From the NCBI RefSeq assembly GCF_900128985.1, contig NZ_FQUC01000001.1, forward strand, positions 558,001 through 622,000: a stretch of 64,000 nucleotides of DNA. Reading direction: 5' to 3'. The position numbers were made by a program, and so were the translations under genes. Origin of the DNA: Indolivaga macrotermitis (GTDB taxonomy: Bacteria; Bacteroidota; Bacteroidia; Bacteroidales; Dysgonomonadaceae). Position 1 is the first letter of the stretch, and each line of letters opens with the position of its first letter. Shown piece after piece: positions 18,322-27,453 of the stretch. The notes beneath the pieces are model-generated. The model saw only the letters and a program-made list of their open reading frames with translations, was not told the origin of the DNA and did not search any database.

Positions 18322-19254
18322 TTAAAAGTCAACAGTATAAGTAATTGAAACATCATCAATATTTACAGGGCAATAATCATTATGAAGCTTTCCGTCATAC
18401 GATCTTATAAAGTAAACATAGGTGGTATATATGTATTGGTACATCTGTCCACTCCGTGATGTTATTACTGAAACATTTTGTCTTACTCCTCTTTTCTGAT
18501 TGTTCGGATTACCCAACTTAACCCAACCAGCACCACTCTGTTCTAGGTCGATTGTTAACTTTGGTTGCTTTTCGCTCACAGGAACAGATTGAGTATAGCT
18601 GAATTCATAGATATCAGAATAGGTTCTTATATTATGACCTAGGAAAGACTTTTCCCAATCTGCAACATTCGGATCGTATATTAAATAAACAACCTCATTT
18701 TCTTTTACTTTAGTTTTGGTCTCAGAAGATGTTCCTTTAACTGTATAATATCTTTTACCAAGAGTTTTGTCTACATGAACTTTTACTAAATATGTTTTAT
18801 TTCCAACTCTATGAGTGTAGGTATAATCAGAAGGTTCAGAAGTACTTCCGTTGGAATTACCTCTGTCGGAAGATGTACTTTCTCCTCTGGATGTATTTCT
18901 TGAACTGGTCGCAGATGTACTTCGTAATAAAGTTTGGTCAAAATGATCATTAAAATTTAGCTGATTCTCGAAAAAAATATATTCTCCTTCTATACTTTTA
19001 TAAGTAATTAATTCAGGTAGATTTATAATTTTTTGGTATAAAAAGTTTATCTCTTTATCATCTAAGATAATGTTGCCTTTTTGATCGAAAGTAGAAGCGG
19101 AAGAATAGTTTTCACCATTATAAGTAAATCGAAGAATATTAGTTGATCGATCTTCTCTTTTGTTATTAATCCCATCATCAAAATCATTATTACTGCAAGA
19201 TATAATAAAGAAAATACTAAGTGTGAAAAGAGCAACGAAAATTAAATTTTTCAT
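18322..19254 (-). CDS. Lipoprotein of unknown function with Ser/Thr-rich linker
   Basis: 310 residues with a signal peptide and lipobox (IISC followed by SNND). The mature protein has an N-terminal part of about 90 residues, a low-complexity Ser/Thr/Arg/Gly/Asn linker (about residues 111-142) and a C-terminal beta-rich part with many Tyr. I recognise no domain. It is more AT-rich than the housekeeping neighbours. It is transcribed in the same direction as another unknown lipoprotein 258 bp upstream; the pair may be accessory envelope genes. Confidence 0.75.
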   Translation of the reverse strand: MKNLIFVALFTLSIFFIISCSNNDFDDGINNKREDRSTNILRFTYNGENYSSASTFDQKGNIILDDKEINFLYQKIINLPELITYKSIEGEYIFFENQLNFNDHFDQTLLRSTSATSSRNTSRGESTSSDRGNSNGSTSEPSDYTYTHRVGNKTYLVKVHVDKTLGKRYYTVKGTSSETKTKVKENEVVYLIYDPNVADWEKSFLGHNIRTYSDIYEFSYTQSVPVSEKQPKLTIDLEQSGAGWVKLGNPNNQKRGVRQNVSVITSRSGQMYQYIYTTYVYFIRSYDGKLHNDYCPVNIDDVSITYTVDF

Positions 19255-19512
19255 AAATGTTAGTTTTGTTTGGATTAGTGTATAATATGTAATTGTAAAT
19301 ACAGTTTTGTATCAAGTATATGTGTCTAATTCTAAAAATATTTAGAATTATTTAATCTCATAAAAAGTATTAAATAATTCATTGCTTTCTCATGTTCAAG
19401 ATGTCATGGATTTATGCTCGCGACAATCAGAGTATTGTTTTTATTAGAAGGAGAAAGCAGCCTTTTCGAGACTTTATTTCTATTTGTTTGCTTATACTAC
19501 TAGCTTTTCAGA

Positions 19513-19974
19513 TTAGAAATATTTTATCGCAGTAAATTTGAATTCATAATCAATCTTCGAAGATGGTCTTTCCAGCATATCAGAATTTTGAATGTAGAAA
19601 GTTATAGTGCGCGAACCGGTTATTAATTCATAACCAATAGTCTCATTATATTTGATGTTGTTGTTATCAACCCATGTTCTGACATAAGGTAAAGATGTTT
19701 GTATTTCGGTATTTCCCTCTGTCCAGAAAGTAGAAACTACAATTGCAGCATCGTCATATTGTGTTTGACTGAATCCATCTAGATTGCCGGTAGCTTCATA
19801 TCTGCTATATTCGGAATTCCATTTCCATTGATTTGCTTGTATGACAATATATCTTTGATATATATCTGTACTATCATAATAGTATTCTTTATCTTCCCCA
19901 CATGCGCTAAATAGTGTAGTTACTGAGAGTAGCAGAATTGCAATTTTGGCTATTGATAATAATCTCTTGTTCAT
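19513..19974 (-). CDS. Small lipoprotein of unknown function
   Basis: 153 residues with signal peptide and lipobox FSAC, followed by GEDKEYYYDS. The mature part is Tyr- and Trp-rich and likely all-beta (WKWNSEYSRYEATGNL, RTITFYIQNSD). Proteins of this look are common orphan lipoproteins in Bacteroidales; I cannot assign a function. It lies between the unknown lipoprotein at 18322 and tRNA-His, whose terminator is at 20024-20059. Confidence 0.75.
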   Translation of the reverse strand: MNKRLLSIAKIAILLLSVTTLFSACGEDKEYYYDSTDIYQRYIVIQANQWKWNSEYSRYEATGNLDGFSQTQYDDAAIVVSTFWTEGNTEIQTSLPYVRTWVDNNNIKYNETIGYELITGSRTITFYIQNSDMLERPSSKIDYEFKFTAIKYF

Positions 19975-20023
19975 CTTTGTCCCGGTTAGAGTGTTTTACA
20001 AACGTAAATAAAAAATATGAAAT

Positions 20024-20059
20024 AAAAAAAGCATCCCGATAGTAAATCAAAGATGCTTT
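20024..20059 (-). terminator. Terminator after tRNA-His
   Basis: On the minus strand AAAGCATC (20059-20052) pairs with GATGCTTT (20035-20028), followed by a T run (20030-20024). It starts eight bases after the tRNA 3' end. Confidence 0.8.
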
Positions 20060-20066
20060 AGCAAAG

Positions 20067-20141
<75 letters not shown>

Positions 20142-20158
20142 ATGTTTGGTTTGCGGTG

Positions 20159-20166
20159 CAAAGATA
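20159..20166 (-). promoter_or_regulatory. -7 box of tRNA-His
   Basis: TATCTTTG on the minus strand, 17 bp upstream of the tRNA 5' end. Confidence 0.55.
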
Positions 20167-20251
20167 GTTATTTTATAATTCGAAGCAAGCCGTTCGAGCG
20201 GAATTTTTCCGATATGCAGGAAAAATCTTTTCAGCAGAAGGTTAATCCTCT

Positions 20252-22696
20252 TTATATAAATAAATTCGCATTAGCACTGTCTGTACGGTCGAGGTAGGCA
20301 GCAACACCTCCCACAACTACATTATCCATTAGTTCTTCCTTCTTGATGCCCATAACATCCATCGACATCGAGCAGGCTATAATTTCGACGCCATTGTCTA
20401 TAGCCTGTTTCATCAGTACTTCGAGGCTGTCTATATTCTTATTTTTCATTATAGAGCGCATCATCATTCCACCCATTCCGCCCATATTCATTTTCGACAA
20501 TCCGAGTTTTTTACTATTGGATGGAAGCATAAATCCGAACATTTTACTCATAAAGTCTTTTTTCACAGACGGTTTTTGAGGTTTCTTTATAATACTCAAT
20601 CCCCAGAATGTGAAGAACATACTGACTTTCTTACCAGCAGCTAATGCTCCGTTTGCTATAACGAAGGAAGCCAATGCTTTATCCAGATCATCGCTGAAAA
20701 CGACCAGAGTTTTATTGTCCTTCCTCTCTTCGGACTGTAAACTAGCCTTTTTATCAGACGGTTGTTTCTCGATCACAGCGGTGATAACCCCCCTCGAACT
20801 ATCCATGTTAAGCAGTTTAGCGCCGACCATACGTGTCCATCCATTGAGATCTTCACCAAATGCCTGATCTGTAACTTTTATTTCGAGACGATCTCCTTCA
20901 GCTATTGTATCGTAATTCTTTTTCAATTGCATTATCGGGCCGGGGCATTGCAATCCACAGGCATCTATTTTTATTGTTTTCATATTCTTGGTGGCTTTTG
21001 TTTCTTTGTCGTCTTTTTCTTGGTTGGCATTTGCTGCTCCTGAATAATCTTCAGTTGATGTAGAATAGGTTTTATATCCTCCGGAAAGATTAAATACGTC
21101 TTTACATCCGTTTTGCATTAGTATCCGGCTGGCAATATATCCTCTGAGTCCGACAGCGCAGTAAAGAATAATTTTTTTATTGTTCGGGATTTCAGAGAAC
21201 CTGTTTCTTATTTCATCAAGTGGGATATTTATTGAGCCTTGTATGTTTCCGAGCTCATGCTCTTCTTTTGTCCGTACGTCTATAATCATCAGTCCTGATC
21301 TGTCGGATTTTCCTAATTCGTCCCAATGGATAATATTTACTTTGTTGCTGAGTATATTGTCAGCAACAAATCCGGCCATGTTTACAGGGTCTTTTGCCGA
21401 AGAATAGGGTGGGGCATAAGCATGCTCTATCTCTTCCAGATCGTATATATTTCCTCCTTTTTTGATGATTTGAGCAAATAAATCTATACGCTTATCTACT
21501 CCGTCGAAGCCTACAACTTGTGCACCTAGTAATTTTCCGTCTTCAGGTGAAAAATTTATTTTTATTGATAATGGTAAAGCTCCCGGATAATAATTGGCAT
21601 GGCTACTTCCGTGCGTATATGAGGTTGTATGCGTAATATTTAATCTGTCCAGCAGTTTGGAGGATGCACCTGTGGCAGCCACAGTCAGATCAAATACTTT
21701 GGCGATAGAGGTGCCTATAGTGCCTGCATACTTATGCTTATTGTCTGTTAGTATATTATCCGCTACAATTCTGGCTTGTTTGTTGGCCGGACCTGCTAAA
21801 GGAATCAGTGAATATGAGTTGATTACAGGATTGAAAACTTCAATAGCATCACCTAATGCGTAAATACTTTCATCGGAAGTCTGCATATAGTCGTTCACCC
21901 TGATACCGCCCAACGAGCCTAATGTTAATCCTGCTTCCTTGGCTAATTTTACTTCGGGTCGTACTCCGATACTGAGTATAACAAGATCTGCTGAAATGTT
22001 ATTCCGGTTTTTCAGTAAGACTTCAGTCCGGCTATTCTGCGTGCTGAATCCTTCGACCTCTTCACCTAAGTATAAAGAAACTCCCTTTTGTTTCAGATGC
22101 TGGTGTATAATAGCGGCCATCGGGAAATCAATAGGAGCCATTACTTGATTGCTTCTTTCTATAACCGAAACATTCAGTCCCGCATCCTTTAAATTCTCCA
22201 CCATTTCGAGCCCGATGAATCCTCCGCCGATTACAATTGCTGTTTTAGGATTATTAAGTTCTATATACCTTTTAATCCTGTCCATATCAGGTACGTTTCT
22301 TAGCGAAAATATATTTGAGCTATCGATACCGGGTAAAGGCGGTCTTATAGGCTCGGCTCCGGTGGATACAATAAGTTTATCGTACTTTTCGACATATTTT
22401 TCTGATGTATTGAGGTTGTGTACCTCTATATATTTCTCTTCCGGATTGATGCGTGTTACATCCGATTTTATCCGTATATCTATATTGAAACGGTTTGTAA
22501 AGCTATCGACCGTTTGTACAAAAAGCCTGTCGCGTTCGCTGATGGCTCCTCCTATGTGATAGGGTAATCCACAATTGGCATACGAAACATATTCGCCTCT
22601 TTCGAATAATATTATTTCTGCTGTTTCGTCCATTCTTCTGAGTCTGGCTGCAGCGGTTGCTCCTCCGGCGACACCTCCTATTATAAGTATTTTCAT
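20252..22696 (-). CDS. CoA-disulfide reductase-like flavoprotein fused to rhodanese, TusA and DsrE-like domains
   Basis: 814 residues in four parts. Residues 1-450 are an FAD/NAD(P)H disulfide oxidoreductase with one active Cys (C42 in NCGLPYHIGG), as in CoA-disulfide or persulfide reductases. Residues about 455-545 are a rhodanese with Cys513 (CAVGLRG). Residues about 575-645 are TusA with C580 and the CPGP Cys584. Residues about 665-814 are a DsrE-like domain with Cys775. The order suggests that a persulfide sulfur is passed between domains in one cytoplasmic protein. Such fusions are known in anaerobes; the exact reaction is not settled. It lies 52 bp downstream of a MarR gene and is probably controlled by it. 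Confidence 0.9.
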   Translation of the reverse strand: MKILIIGGVAGGATAAARLRRMDETAEIILFERGEYVSYANCGLPYHIGGAISERDRLFVQTVDSFTNRFNIDIRIKSDVTRINPEEKYIEVHNLNTSEKYVEKYDKLIVSTGAEPIRPPLPGIDSSNIFSLRNVPDMDRIKRYIELNNPKTAIVIGGGFIGLEMVENLKDAGLNVSVIERSNQVMAPIDFPMAAIIHQHLKQKGVSLYLGEEVEGFSTQNSRTEVLLKNRNNISADLVILSIGVRPEVKLAKEAGLTLGSLGGIRVNDYMQTSDESIYALGDAIEVFNPVINSYSLIPLAGPANKQARIVADNILTDNKHKYAGTIGTSIAKVFDLTVAATGASSKLLDRLNITHTTSYTHGSSHANYYPGALPLSIKINFSPEDGKLLGAQVVGFDGVDKRIDLFAQIIKKGGNIYDLEEIEHAYAPPYSSAKDPVNMAGFVADNILSNKVNIIHWDELGKSDRSGLMIIDVRTKEEHELGNIQGSINIPLDEIRNRFSEIPNNKKIILYCAVGLRGYIASRILMQNGCKDVFNLSGGYKTYSTSTEDYSGAANANQEKDDKETKATKNMKTIKIDACGLQCPGPIMQLKKNYDTIAEGDRLEIKVTDQAFGEDLNGWTRMVGAKLLNMDSSRGVITAVIEKQPSDKKASLQSEERKDNKTLVVFSDDLDKALASFVIANGALAAGKKVSMFFTFWGLSIIKKPQKPSVKKDFMSKMFGFMLPSNSKKLGLSKMNMGGMGGMMMRSIMKNKNIDSLEVLMKQAIDNGVEIIACSMSMDVMGIKKEELMDNVVVGGVAAYLDRTDSANANLFI

Positions 22697-22711
22697 ATTT
22701 GTTATTAATTA

Positions 22712-22730
22712 TATTTGCTATTGGCAAATA
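22712..22730. promoter_or_regulatory. MarR operator candidate between marR and the flavoprotein gene
   Basis: TATTTGC (22712-22718), TATTG, GCAAATA (22724-22730): a perfect 7-bp inverted repeat 16 bp upstream of the flavoprotein ATG. The same TATTTGCTA core recurs upstream of the MarR gene. Confidence 0.55.
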
Positions 22731-22748
22731 AATGAATAAATTTTTTAT

Positions 22749-23105
22749 TTATAGTAAACTCTTTATTTGATTTGTAAGTTTCGAAAAATCAATGTTTTGT
22801 TCTTGCATCTCTTTTACTTTTTGTACACCTGTATCGGTCAATGAGAATATCATTTGGCGTTTATCGGTAGTCCCCATTTCCCTTGCGATATAGCCTTTAT
22901 CTTCAACAGTTGTAATTATTCGCGAGACTCTTGAATTAGATAGTCCGACAAATTCGCATAACTGATTTGCAGCTTTGGGCTTACCATCCTTAAGACAACA
23001 TAGTAACATCGCTTCATTGATTGTGATGCTATTCTTCTCGGCAAACTCTTTTTCGAAAATATAGAGAGCCTTATATATGTCCTTTAGCTTGCATATTGCT
23101 TCCAT
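22749..23105 (-). CDS. MarR-family transcriptional regulator
   Basis: 118 residues, a little short for the family (about 140). The winged helix is clear: INEAMLLCCLKDGKPKAANQLCEFVGLSNSRVSRIITTVEDKGYI followed by the wing TTDKRQMIFSLTDTG. Four Cys (C5, C36, C37, C50) lie in the first 50 residues, which would suit a thiol- or persulfide-responsive switch, but that is inference from composition and from the downstream sulfur-transfer flavoprotein. TATTTG[C/T]TA-type sites flank the gene on both sides, suggesting autoregulation. Confidence 0.85.
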   Translation of the reverse strand: MEAICKLKDIYKALYIFEKEFAEKNSITINEAMLLCCLKDGKPKAANQLCEFVGLSNSRVSRIITTVEDKGYIAREMGTTDKRQMIFSLTDTGVQKVKEMQEQNIDFSKLTNQIKSLL

Positions 23106-23113
23106 ATAAAATA

Positions 23114-23181
23114 TATTTGTTAGTAGAAACTATTTGCAAAGTAAATGATTTATTTTTGTTGCTAAAAATATTTGCTACTAA
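23114..23181. promoter_or_regulatory. Cluster of TATTTGC-type sites upstream of marR
   Basis: TATTTGTTAGTAG (23114-23126), TATTTGC (23131-23137) and TATTTGCTACTAA (23169-23181). The first and third match at 10 of 13 positions; within them TTAGTAG and CTACTAA are inverted. They share the TATTTGCTA core with the palindrome at 22712. Confidence 0.5.
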
Positions 23182-23260
23182 AAAATATATTTTAACTATG
23201 AAAATATTCAAGCAGGTATACGAAAGGAATGTAAGGTATAGGTTGGGAATGCAAAAATAT

Positions 23261-23268
23261 TATCTTTG
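23261..23268 (+). promoter_or_regulatory. -7 box of YcxB-like gene
   Basis: TATCTTTG, 22 bp before the ATG at 23291. Confidence 0.5.
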
Positions 23269-23290
23269 CTTCTAAATAAGAGCACTTAAA

Positions 23291-23797
23291 ATGGAAAACC
23301 CCGAAGAAATTAAAATCAGCGTAAAACTGGATGAAAAAGATGTGATTAACTTTGTTTATTATGGGACTAGGAGACGAAAATCATTAATATTACTGCTAGT
23401 GGTGTGGATTATAGTATTTATAGCCAATCTATATATAGCGGTGGTCTCTTCTTACCCATTTAAATTAGAAGATAACATCATCTTGATAATATTGCCTGCG
23501 ATTATGTTTGCCTATTGGGGATTATTAATTTATTCAGGTAAGTCGGTGTTCAAAAATAATCCGAGATTAAAGGAGCAACTGGAATATAGAATAAATGCGG
23601 AGACTATAAATGTCAAAGGAGAGTCTTTTGAATCAACTCTGACTTGGGATAAGACCTTCGGAGTCACCGAAAATAAAGCGAGTATATTTATCTGGCAGAC
23701 CAAGCTTACAGCTAATATCATCCCTAAGAGATGCATAACTCCCGAAGATAAAGATTTTATCCTCAAGATAGGAAAACCTTATTCTAAGAAAAAATAG
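23291..23797 (+). CDS. YcxB-like membrane protein
   Basis: 168 residues. Two membrane helices (LILLLVVWIIVFIANLYIAVV and IILIILPAIMFAYWGLLIY) are followed by a soluble C-terminal part with the family pattern ESTLTWDKTFGVTENKASIFIW and IIPKRC, matching the YcxB-like C-terminal domain (PF14317). Function is not known for the family. It has its own -7 box and is followed 74 bp later by the helicase gene. Confidence 0.75.
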   Translation: MENPEEIKISVKLDEKDVINFVYYGTRRRKSLILLLVVWIIVFIANLYIAVVSSYPFKLEDNIILIILPAIMFAYWGLLIYSGKSVFKNNPRLKEQLEYRINAETINVKGESFESTLTWDKTFGVTENKASIFIWQTKLTANIIPKRCITPEDKDFILKIGKPYSKKK

Positions 23798-23846
23798 TAA
23801 GGTAATTTATCTGTACATTCTTTCGGTTACTATCTTTATCATTATG

Positions 23847-23854
23847 TATCTTTG
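23847..23854 (+). promoter_or_regulatory. -7 box of uvrD/pcrA
   Basis: TATCTTTG, 17 bp before the ATG at 23872. Confidence 0.5.
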
Positions 23855-23871
23855 TTCTTCGATTTGCAATC

Positions 23872-26232
23872 ATGGAACAATTATTACAACAATTAAATAA
23901 ATCGCAAGGAGAGGCTGTTCAGTTTATTGACGGGCCCTCTTTGGTGATAGCCGGAGCCGGCTCCGGAAAAACACGTGTACTTACATACAAAATAGCTTAT
24001 CTCTTAAAGCAAGACTTGCCTGCACAACATATATTGGCGCTGACTTTTACAAATAAGGCTGCCCGCGAAATGAGATCCCGTGTGTCTGAATTGGTGGGAG
24101 AAAATATTGCCCGCAGGCTTTGGATGGGTACATTCCACTCGGTATTTTCTCGGATTTTGAGAACCGAAGCCGAGAGGATCGGATTTACTTCTAATTTCAC
24201 TATTTTTGATTCGGCCGATTCACGTAATCTTATCAAAACCATCATTAAGGAATTGCAGCTGGATGACAAGGTATATAAACCTGCCCGTATCCAGTCAATG
24301 ATATCGAATGCGAAAAATGCTTTAGTGTCTCCGACCGCTTATGCCCAAAGTAAAGAAATGCTAGAGTACGATATGAAAGCTAAAGTGCCTCAGGTGAAGG
24401 ATATATATAAGATATATTGCAATCGCCTGCATGCGGCAAATACTATGGACTTTGACGATTTATTGTATTATACCAACCGCTTATTCAGAGATCATCCCGA
24501 TGTATTGGCAGGATATCAGAACCGGTTTCAATATATTCTTGTAGATGAGTATCAGGATACAAACTTTGCACAATATCTGGTCGTTAAGCAATTGGCTGAT
24601 ATCCACCATAGAGTGTGTGTAGTAGGGGATGATGCCCAAAGTATTTATTCTTTCCGGGGGGCGAATATCGATAATATACTCAACTTCAAGAGTAATTACC
24701 CCGAAGCCCGTATTTTCAAACTGGAGCAGAATTACCGTTCGACTCAAAATATTGTAAATGCAGCAAACAGCCTGATAAAGCAGAATAAAGGGCAGATACA
24801 AAAGAATGTATTCTCCGAAAATGCAGTCGGTGAAAAGATAGAGGTGGCAAGCGCTTTCTCCGATTTTGAAGAAGGTGTAATTGTCGCTAATAAGATTCAG
24901 GATCTCCGTCGCAGTGAAGATGCTTCGTACAGTGATTTTGTTATTCTTTACAGAACCAATGCACAGTCTCGTGTATTTGAAGAATCACTGAGAAAGAAGA
25001 ATATTCCATACCGTATTTATGGCGGTTTGTCATTTTATCAGCGCAAAGAAATCAAGGATGTTATAGCCTATTTCCGTATGGTTGTGAATCCGAAGGACGA
25101 AGAAGCTTTTAAGCGTATAATCAACTATCCTACACGCGGTATCGGTGCAACTACAGTCGGTAAAGTTACGGATACTGCACAGCTTCATAATATAAGCCTT
25201 TGGGAAGTAATAAACGACCCTTTGAAATATAACCTGAATGTAAATGCCGGAACTGCTAAAAAACTGAAAGACTTTCATCTATTAATAGATAGTTTTGCTC
25301 AAGAATTACCTGTTGCAACCGCTTACGAAATAGCGACCAAAATAGTAAAAGAAAGTGGTATTGCCCGTGAAGCATATCAGGATCAGACACCTGAAGGAAT
25401 GAGCCGGCAGGAAAACTTACAAGAGCTGCTTGGAGGAATTCACGAGTTTTGCGAGAGCCGTATCGAGGAAGGAGAGAGCCGTGTTGGTTTGATAGACTTC
25501 CTGTCGGAAGTATCCTTACTGAGTGATCAGGATACGGATAAGGAGGAAGAAAAAGAGAAAGTAACCATGATGACTATTCATGCCTCTAAAGGTTTGGAGT
25601 TTAAGAATGTCTTTATTGTAGGGCTCGAAGAAGATCTTTTCCCATCTTCGATGGCAAAGTCAGAGCCCAGAGGACTCGAAGAAGAGCGCCGCTTATTCTA
25701 TGTAGCCATTACCCGTGCCGAGAACTTCTGTATGTTGACTTATGCTAAGAGCAGGTTTCGTAACGGACAAACTAACTCTTGCCATCCGAGCCGTTTTCTG
25801 AGAGATATAGATAAGGAATATCTGAAAGCTAATACCGGAGTAATTGAAGGTGGGCAAGGTGGTGAATATTCTCAGTATTCGCAAGGAGGGTTCTGGGATA
25901 CAGTACGAAGAAACAGAGAAGAAAGGGAGGAGCTTAAAGAGACTGTCAGAAAAGAGACTTCAATTTTTGAAAAGCCCGAATTTCCGCAGGAAACAGCATT
26001 TCCTAGCCGGACAAACTTTGTCAATGTAAAGAATGCCCAGCCTAAAAATCCGGTGAATAATAATATCGGGGATATTCAGGTGGGAGCAACAATTAAGCAT
26101 GAGCGGTTTGGTATAGGTAAAATAGTATCCTTAGACGGGGATGCCGCCAGTCGAAAAGCAACAGTAGAATTTGAAAATGCAGGAACCAAACAACTATTGT
26201 TGAAATTTGCACGCTTCGAAATTATAGGGTAA
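23872..26232 (+). CDS. UvrD/PcrA-type ATP-dependent DNA helicase
   Basis: 786 residues of superfamily 1A. Motif I is GAGSGKT (residues 28-34), motif Ia follows in LTFTNKAAREM, motif II is DEYQDTN, motif III GDDAQSIYSFRGA, motif IV QNYRST, and the VTMMTIHASKGLEF and YVAITRA segments complete the set. The C-terminus carries a Tudor-like domain (GATIKHERFGIGKIVSLDGD), which in PcrA binds RNA polymerase. It unwinds DNA in repair and rescues stalled replication or transcription. A perfect terminator follows. Confidence 0.95.
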   Translation: MEQLLQQLNKSQGEAVQFIDGPSLVIAGAGSGKTRVLTYKIAYLLKQDLPAQHILALTFTNKAAREMRSRVSELVGENIARRLWMGTFHSVFSRILRTEAERIGFTSNFTIFDSADSRNLIKTIIKELQLDDKVYKPARIQSMISNAKNALVSPTAYAQSKEMLEYDMKAKVPQVKDIYKIYCNRLHAANTMDFDDLLYYTNRLFRDHPDVLAGYQNRFQYILVDEYQDTNFAQYLVVKQLADIHHRVCVVGDDAQSIYSFRGANIDNILNFKSNYPEARIFKLEQNYRSTQNIVNAANSLIKQNKGQIQKNVFSENAVGEKIEVASAFSDFEEGVIVANKIQDLRRSEDASYSDFVILYRTNAQSRVFEESLRKKNIPYRIYGGLSFYQRKEIKDVIAYFRMVVNPKDEEAFKRIINYPTRGIGATTVGKVTDTAQLHNISLWEVINDPLKYNLNVNAGTAKKLKDFHLLIDSFAQELPVATAYEIATKIVKESGIAREAYQDQTPEGMSRQENLQELLGGIHEFCESRIEEGESRVGLIDFLSEVSLLSDQDTDKEEEKEKVTMMTIHASKGLEFKNVFIVGLEEDLFPSSMAKSEPRGLEEERRLFYVAITRAENFCMLTYAKSRFRNGQTNSCHPSRFLRDIDKEYLKANTGVIEGGQGGEYSQYSQGGFWDTVRRNREEREELKETVRKETSIFEKPEFPQETAFPSRTNFVNVKNAQPKNPVNNNIGDIQVGATIKHERFGIGKIVSLDGDAASRKATVEFENAGTKQLLLKFARFEIIG

Positions 26233-26248
26233 TGTTTTCTTTAAATAT

Positions 26249-26280
26249 AAAAGAGACAAACCATTTGGTTTGTCTCTTTT
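26249..26280. terminator. Bidirectional terminator between uvrD and prfB
   Basis: AAAAGAGACAAACC (26249-26262) and its exact reverse complement (26267-26280) around loop ATTT. A and T tails on both sides serve both convergent genes. Confidence 0.92.
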
Positions 26281-26310
26281 CATTTATCTAAGATTAAGTT
26301 CCGCTATAGG

Positions 26311-27424
26311 TTAGGCTTCTCCTCCGAATTCCATTAGATAGGCTTTAATAAAATCATCAATATCTCCATCCATCACAGCATTAACGTTCGATGTTTGGTA
26401 GTTGGTACGATGATCTTTTACGCGGCGGTCGTCGAAGACATAACTGCGGATTTGTGATCCCCATTCTATCTTTTTCTTTCCGGCTTCAACATCCGATTGC
26501 ATGCGGTTACGTTTCTCAAGCTCTATTTCGTATAATTGAGATTTAAGCAAACGAATCGCATTATCTTTGTTTCCGAATTGAGAACGGCTTTCGGTATTTT
26601 CGATTACAATTTCTTTCTCCTCTCCGGTTTCATCATCTTTGTATTTGTAGTGAAGACGAACTCCGGTTTCAACCTTGTTGACATTCTGTCCACCGGCTCC
26701 ACTTGAACGGAAAGTATCCCATGTGATATCTCCCATTTTTACATCTATTTCGATACTGTCGTCAACGAGAGGCACAACAAATACCGAAGCAAATGATGTC
26801 ATGCGCTTACCTTGCGCATTGTAAGGCGATACCCTGACCAAGCGGTGTACACCGTTTTCAGACTTTAGATATCCGTAGGCTAAGTCTCCTTCAACTTGCA
26901 TAGTGGCAGTTTTAATTCCGGCTTCATCACCATCCTGCCAGTTGGTTATTGTTACTTTATAACCTTTGGATTCACACCATCTTTGATACATACGAAAAAG
27001 CATCGAAGCCCAGTCCTGACCTTCTGTGCCTCCTGCACCACTATTGATTTTGAGAACAGCTCCGAGTTGATCTTCTTCACGGCGAAGCATATTCTTCAGC
27101 TCCAGATTCTCTAACAATGCAATGGCATTTGTATAAGCCTGATCTACTTCTTCTTCGGAAGTAATCCCTTCTTTTTGAAAATCGAAAGCCAGTTGAAGTT
27201 CTTCGACTCCGGCTTTTACTTCATTATATCCGTTGACCCACCCTTTCAGTTCTCTGATAATTTTCATTTGAGCTTCAGCAGCTTTATTATCAGTCCAAAA
27301 ATCAGGATCTTGTGTTCTTATTTCTTCTTCTTCGAGCTGGATTATCTTTGCATCGATGTCAAAGGTACCCCCTCAGCGCTAACTCGCGCTCCAACACTTC
27401 TTTGAGTTGGTCTGCTGTAATCAT
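26311..27424 (-). CDS. prfB: Peptide chain release factor 2, programmed +1 frameshift
   Basis: Translation starts at the ATG at 27424 (MITADQLKEV), reads 21 codons to an in-frame TGA at 27361-27359, and must slip +1 at CTT-TGA-C to enter the main frame, which runs to 26311. The joined protein is 370 residues. The slippery site is preceded by the Shine-Dalgarno-like AGGGGG, as in the classical RF2 autoregulatory site: low RF2 slows UGA reading and raises slippage. The catalytic GGQ is in SGAGGQNVNKVE; the codon-recognition tripeptide is SPY instead of the common SPF. It terminates at UGA and UAA codons. Confidence 0.96.
27358..27376 (-). promoter_or_regulatory. RF2 recoding site
   Basis: AGG-GGG-TAC-CTT-TGA-C on the minus strand: an SD-like element three bases before the CTT shift codon, in-frame UGA stop and following C, matching the known RF2 frameshift cassette. 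Confidence 0.95.
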
Positions 27425-27453
27425 ATCCGATTCAGTTTAAGTTTATAAATAAA

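Noticed and set aside
26311-27267. prfB starting at the ATG at 27267, or prfB as a pseudogene
   Set aside because: The upstream codons encode a normal RF2 N-terminus and join through the classical frameshift site; the in-frame TGA is regulatory.
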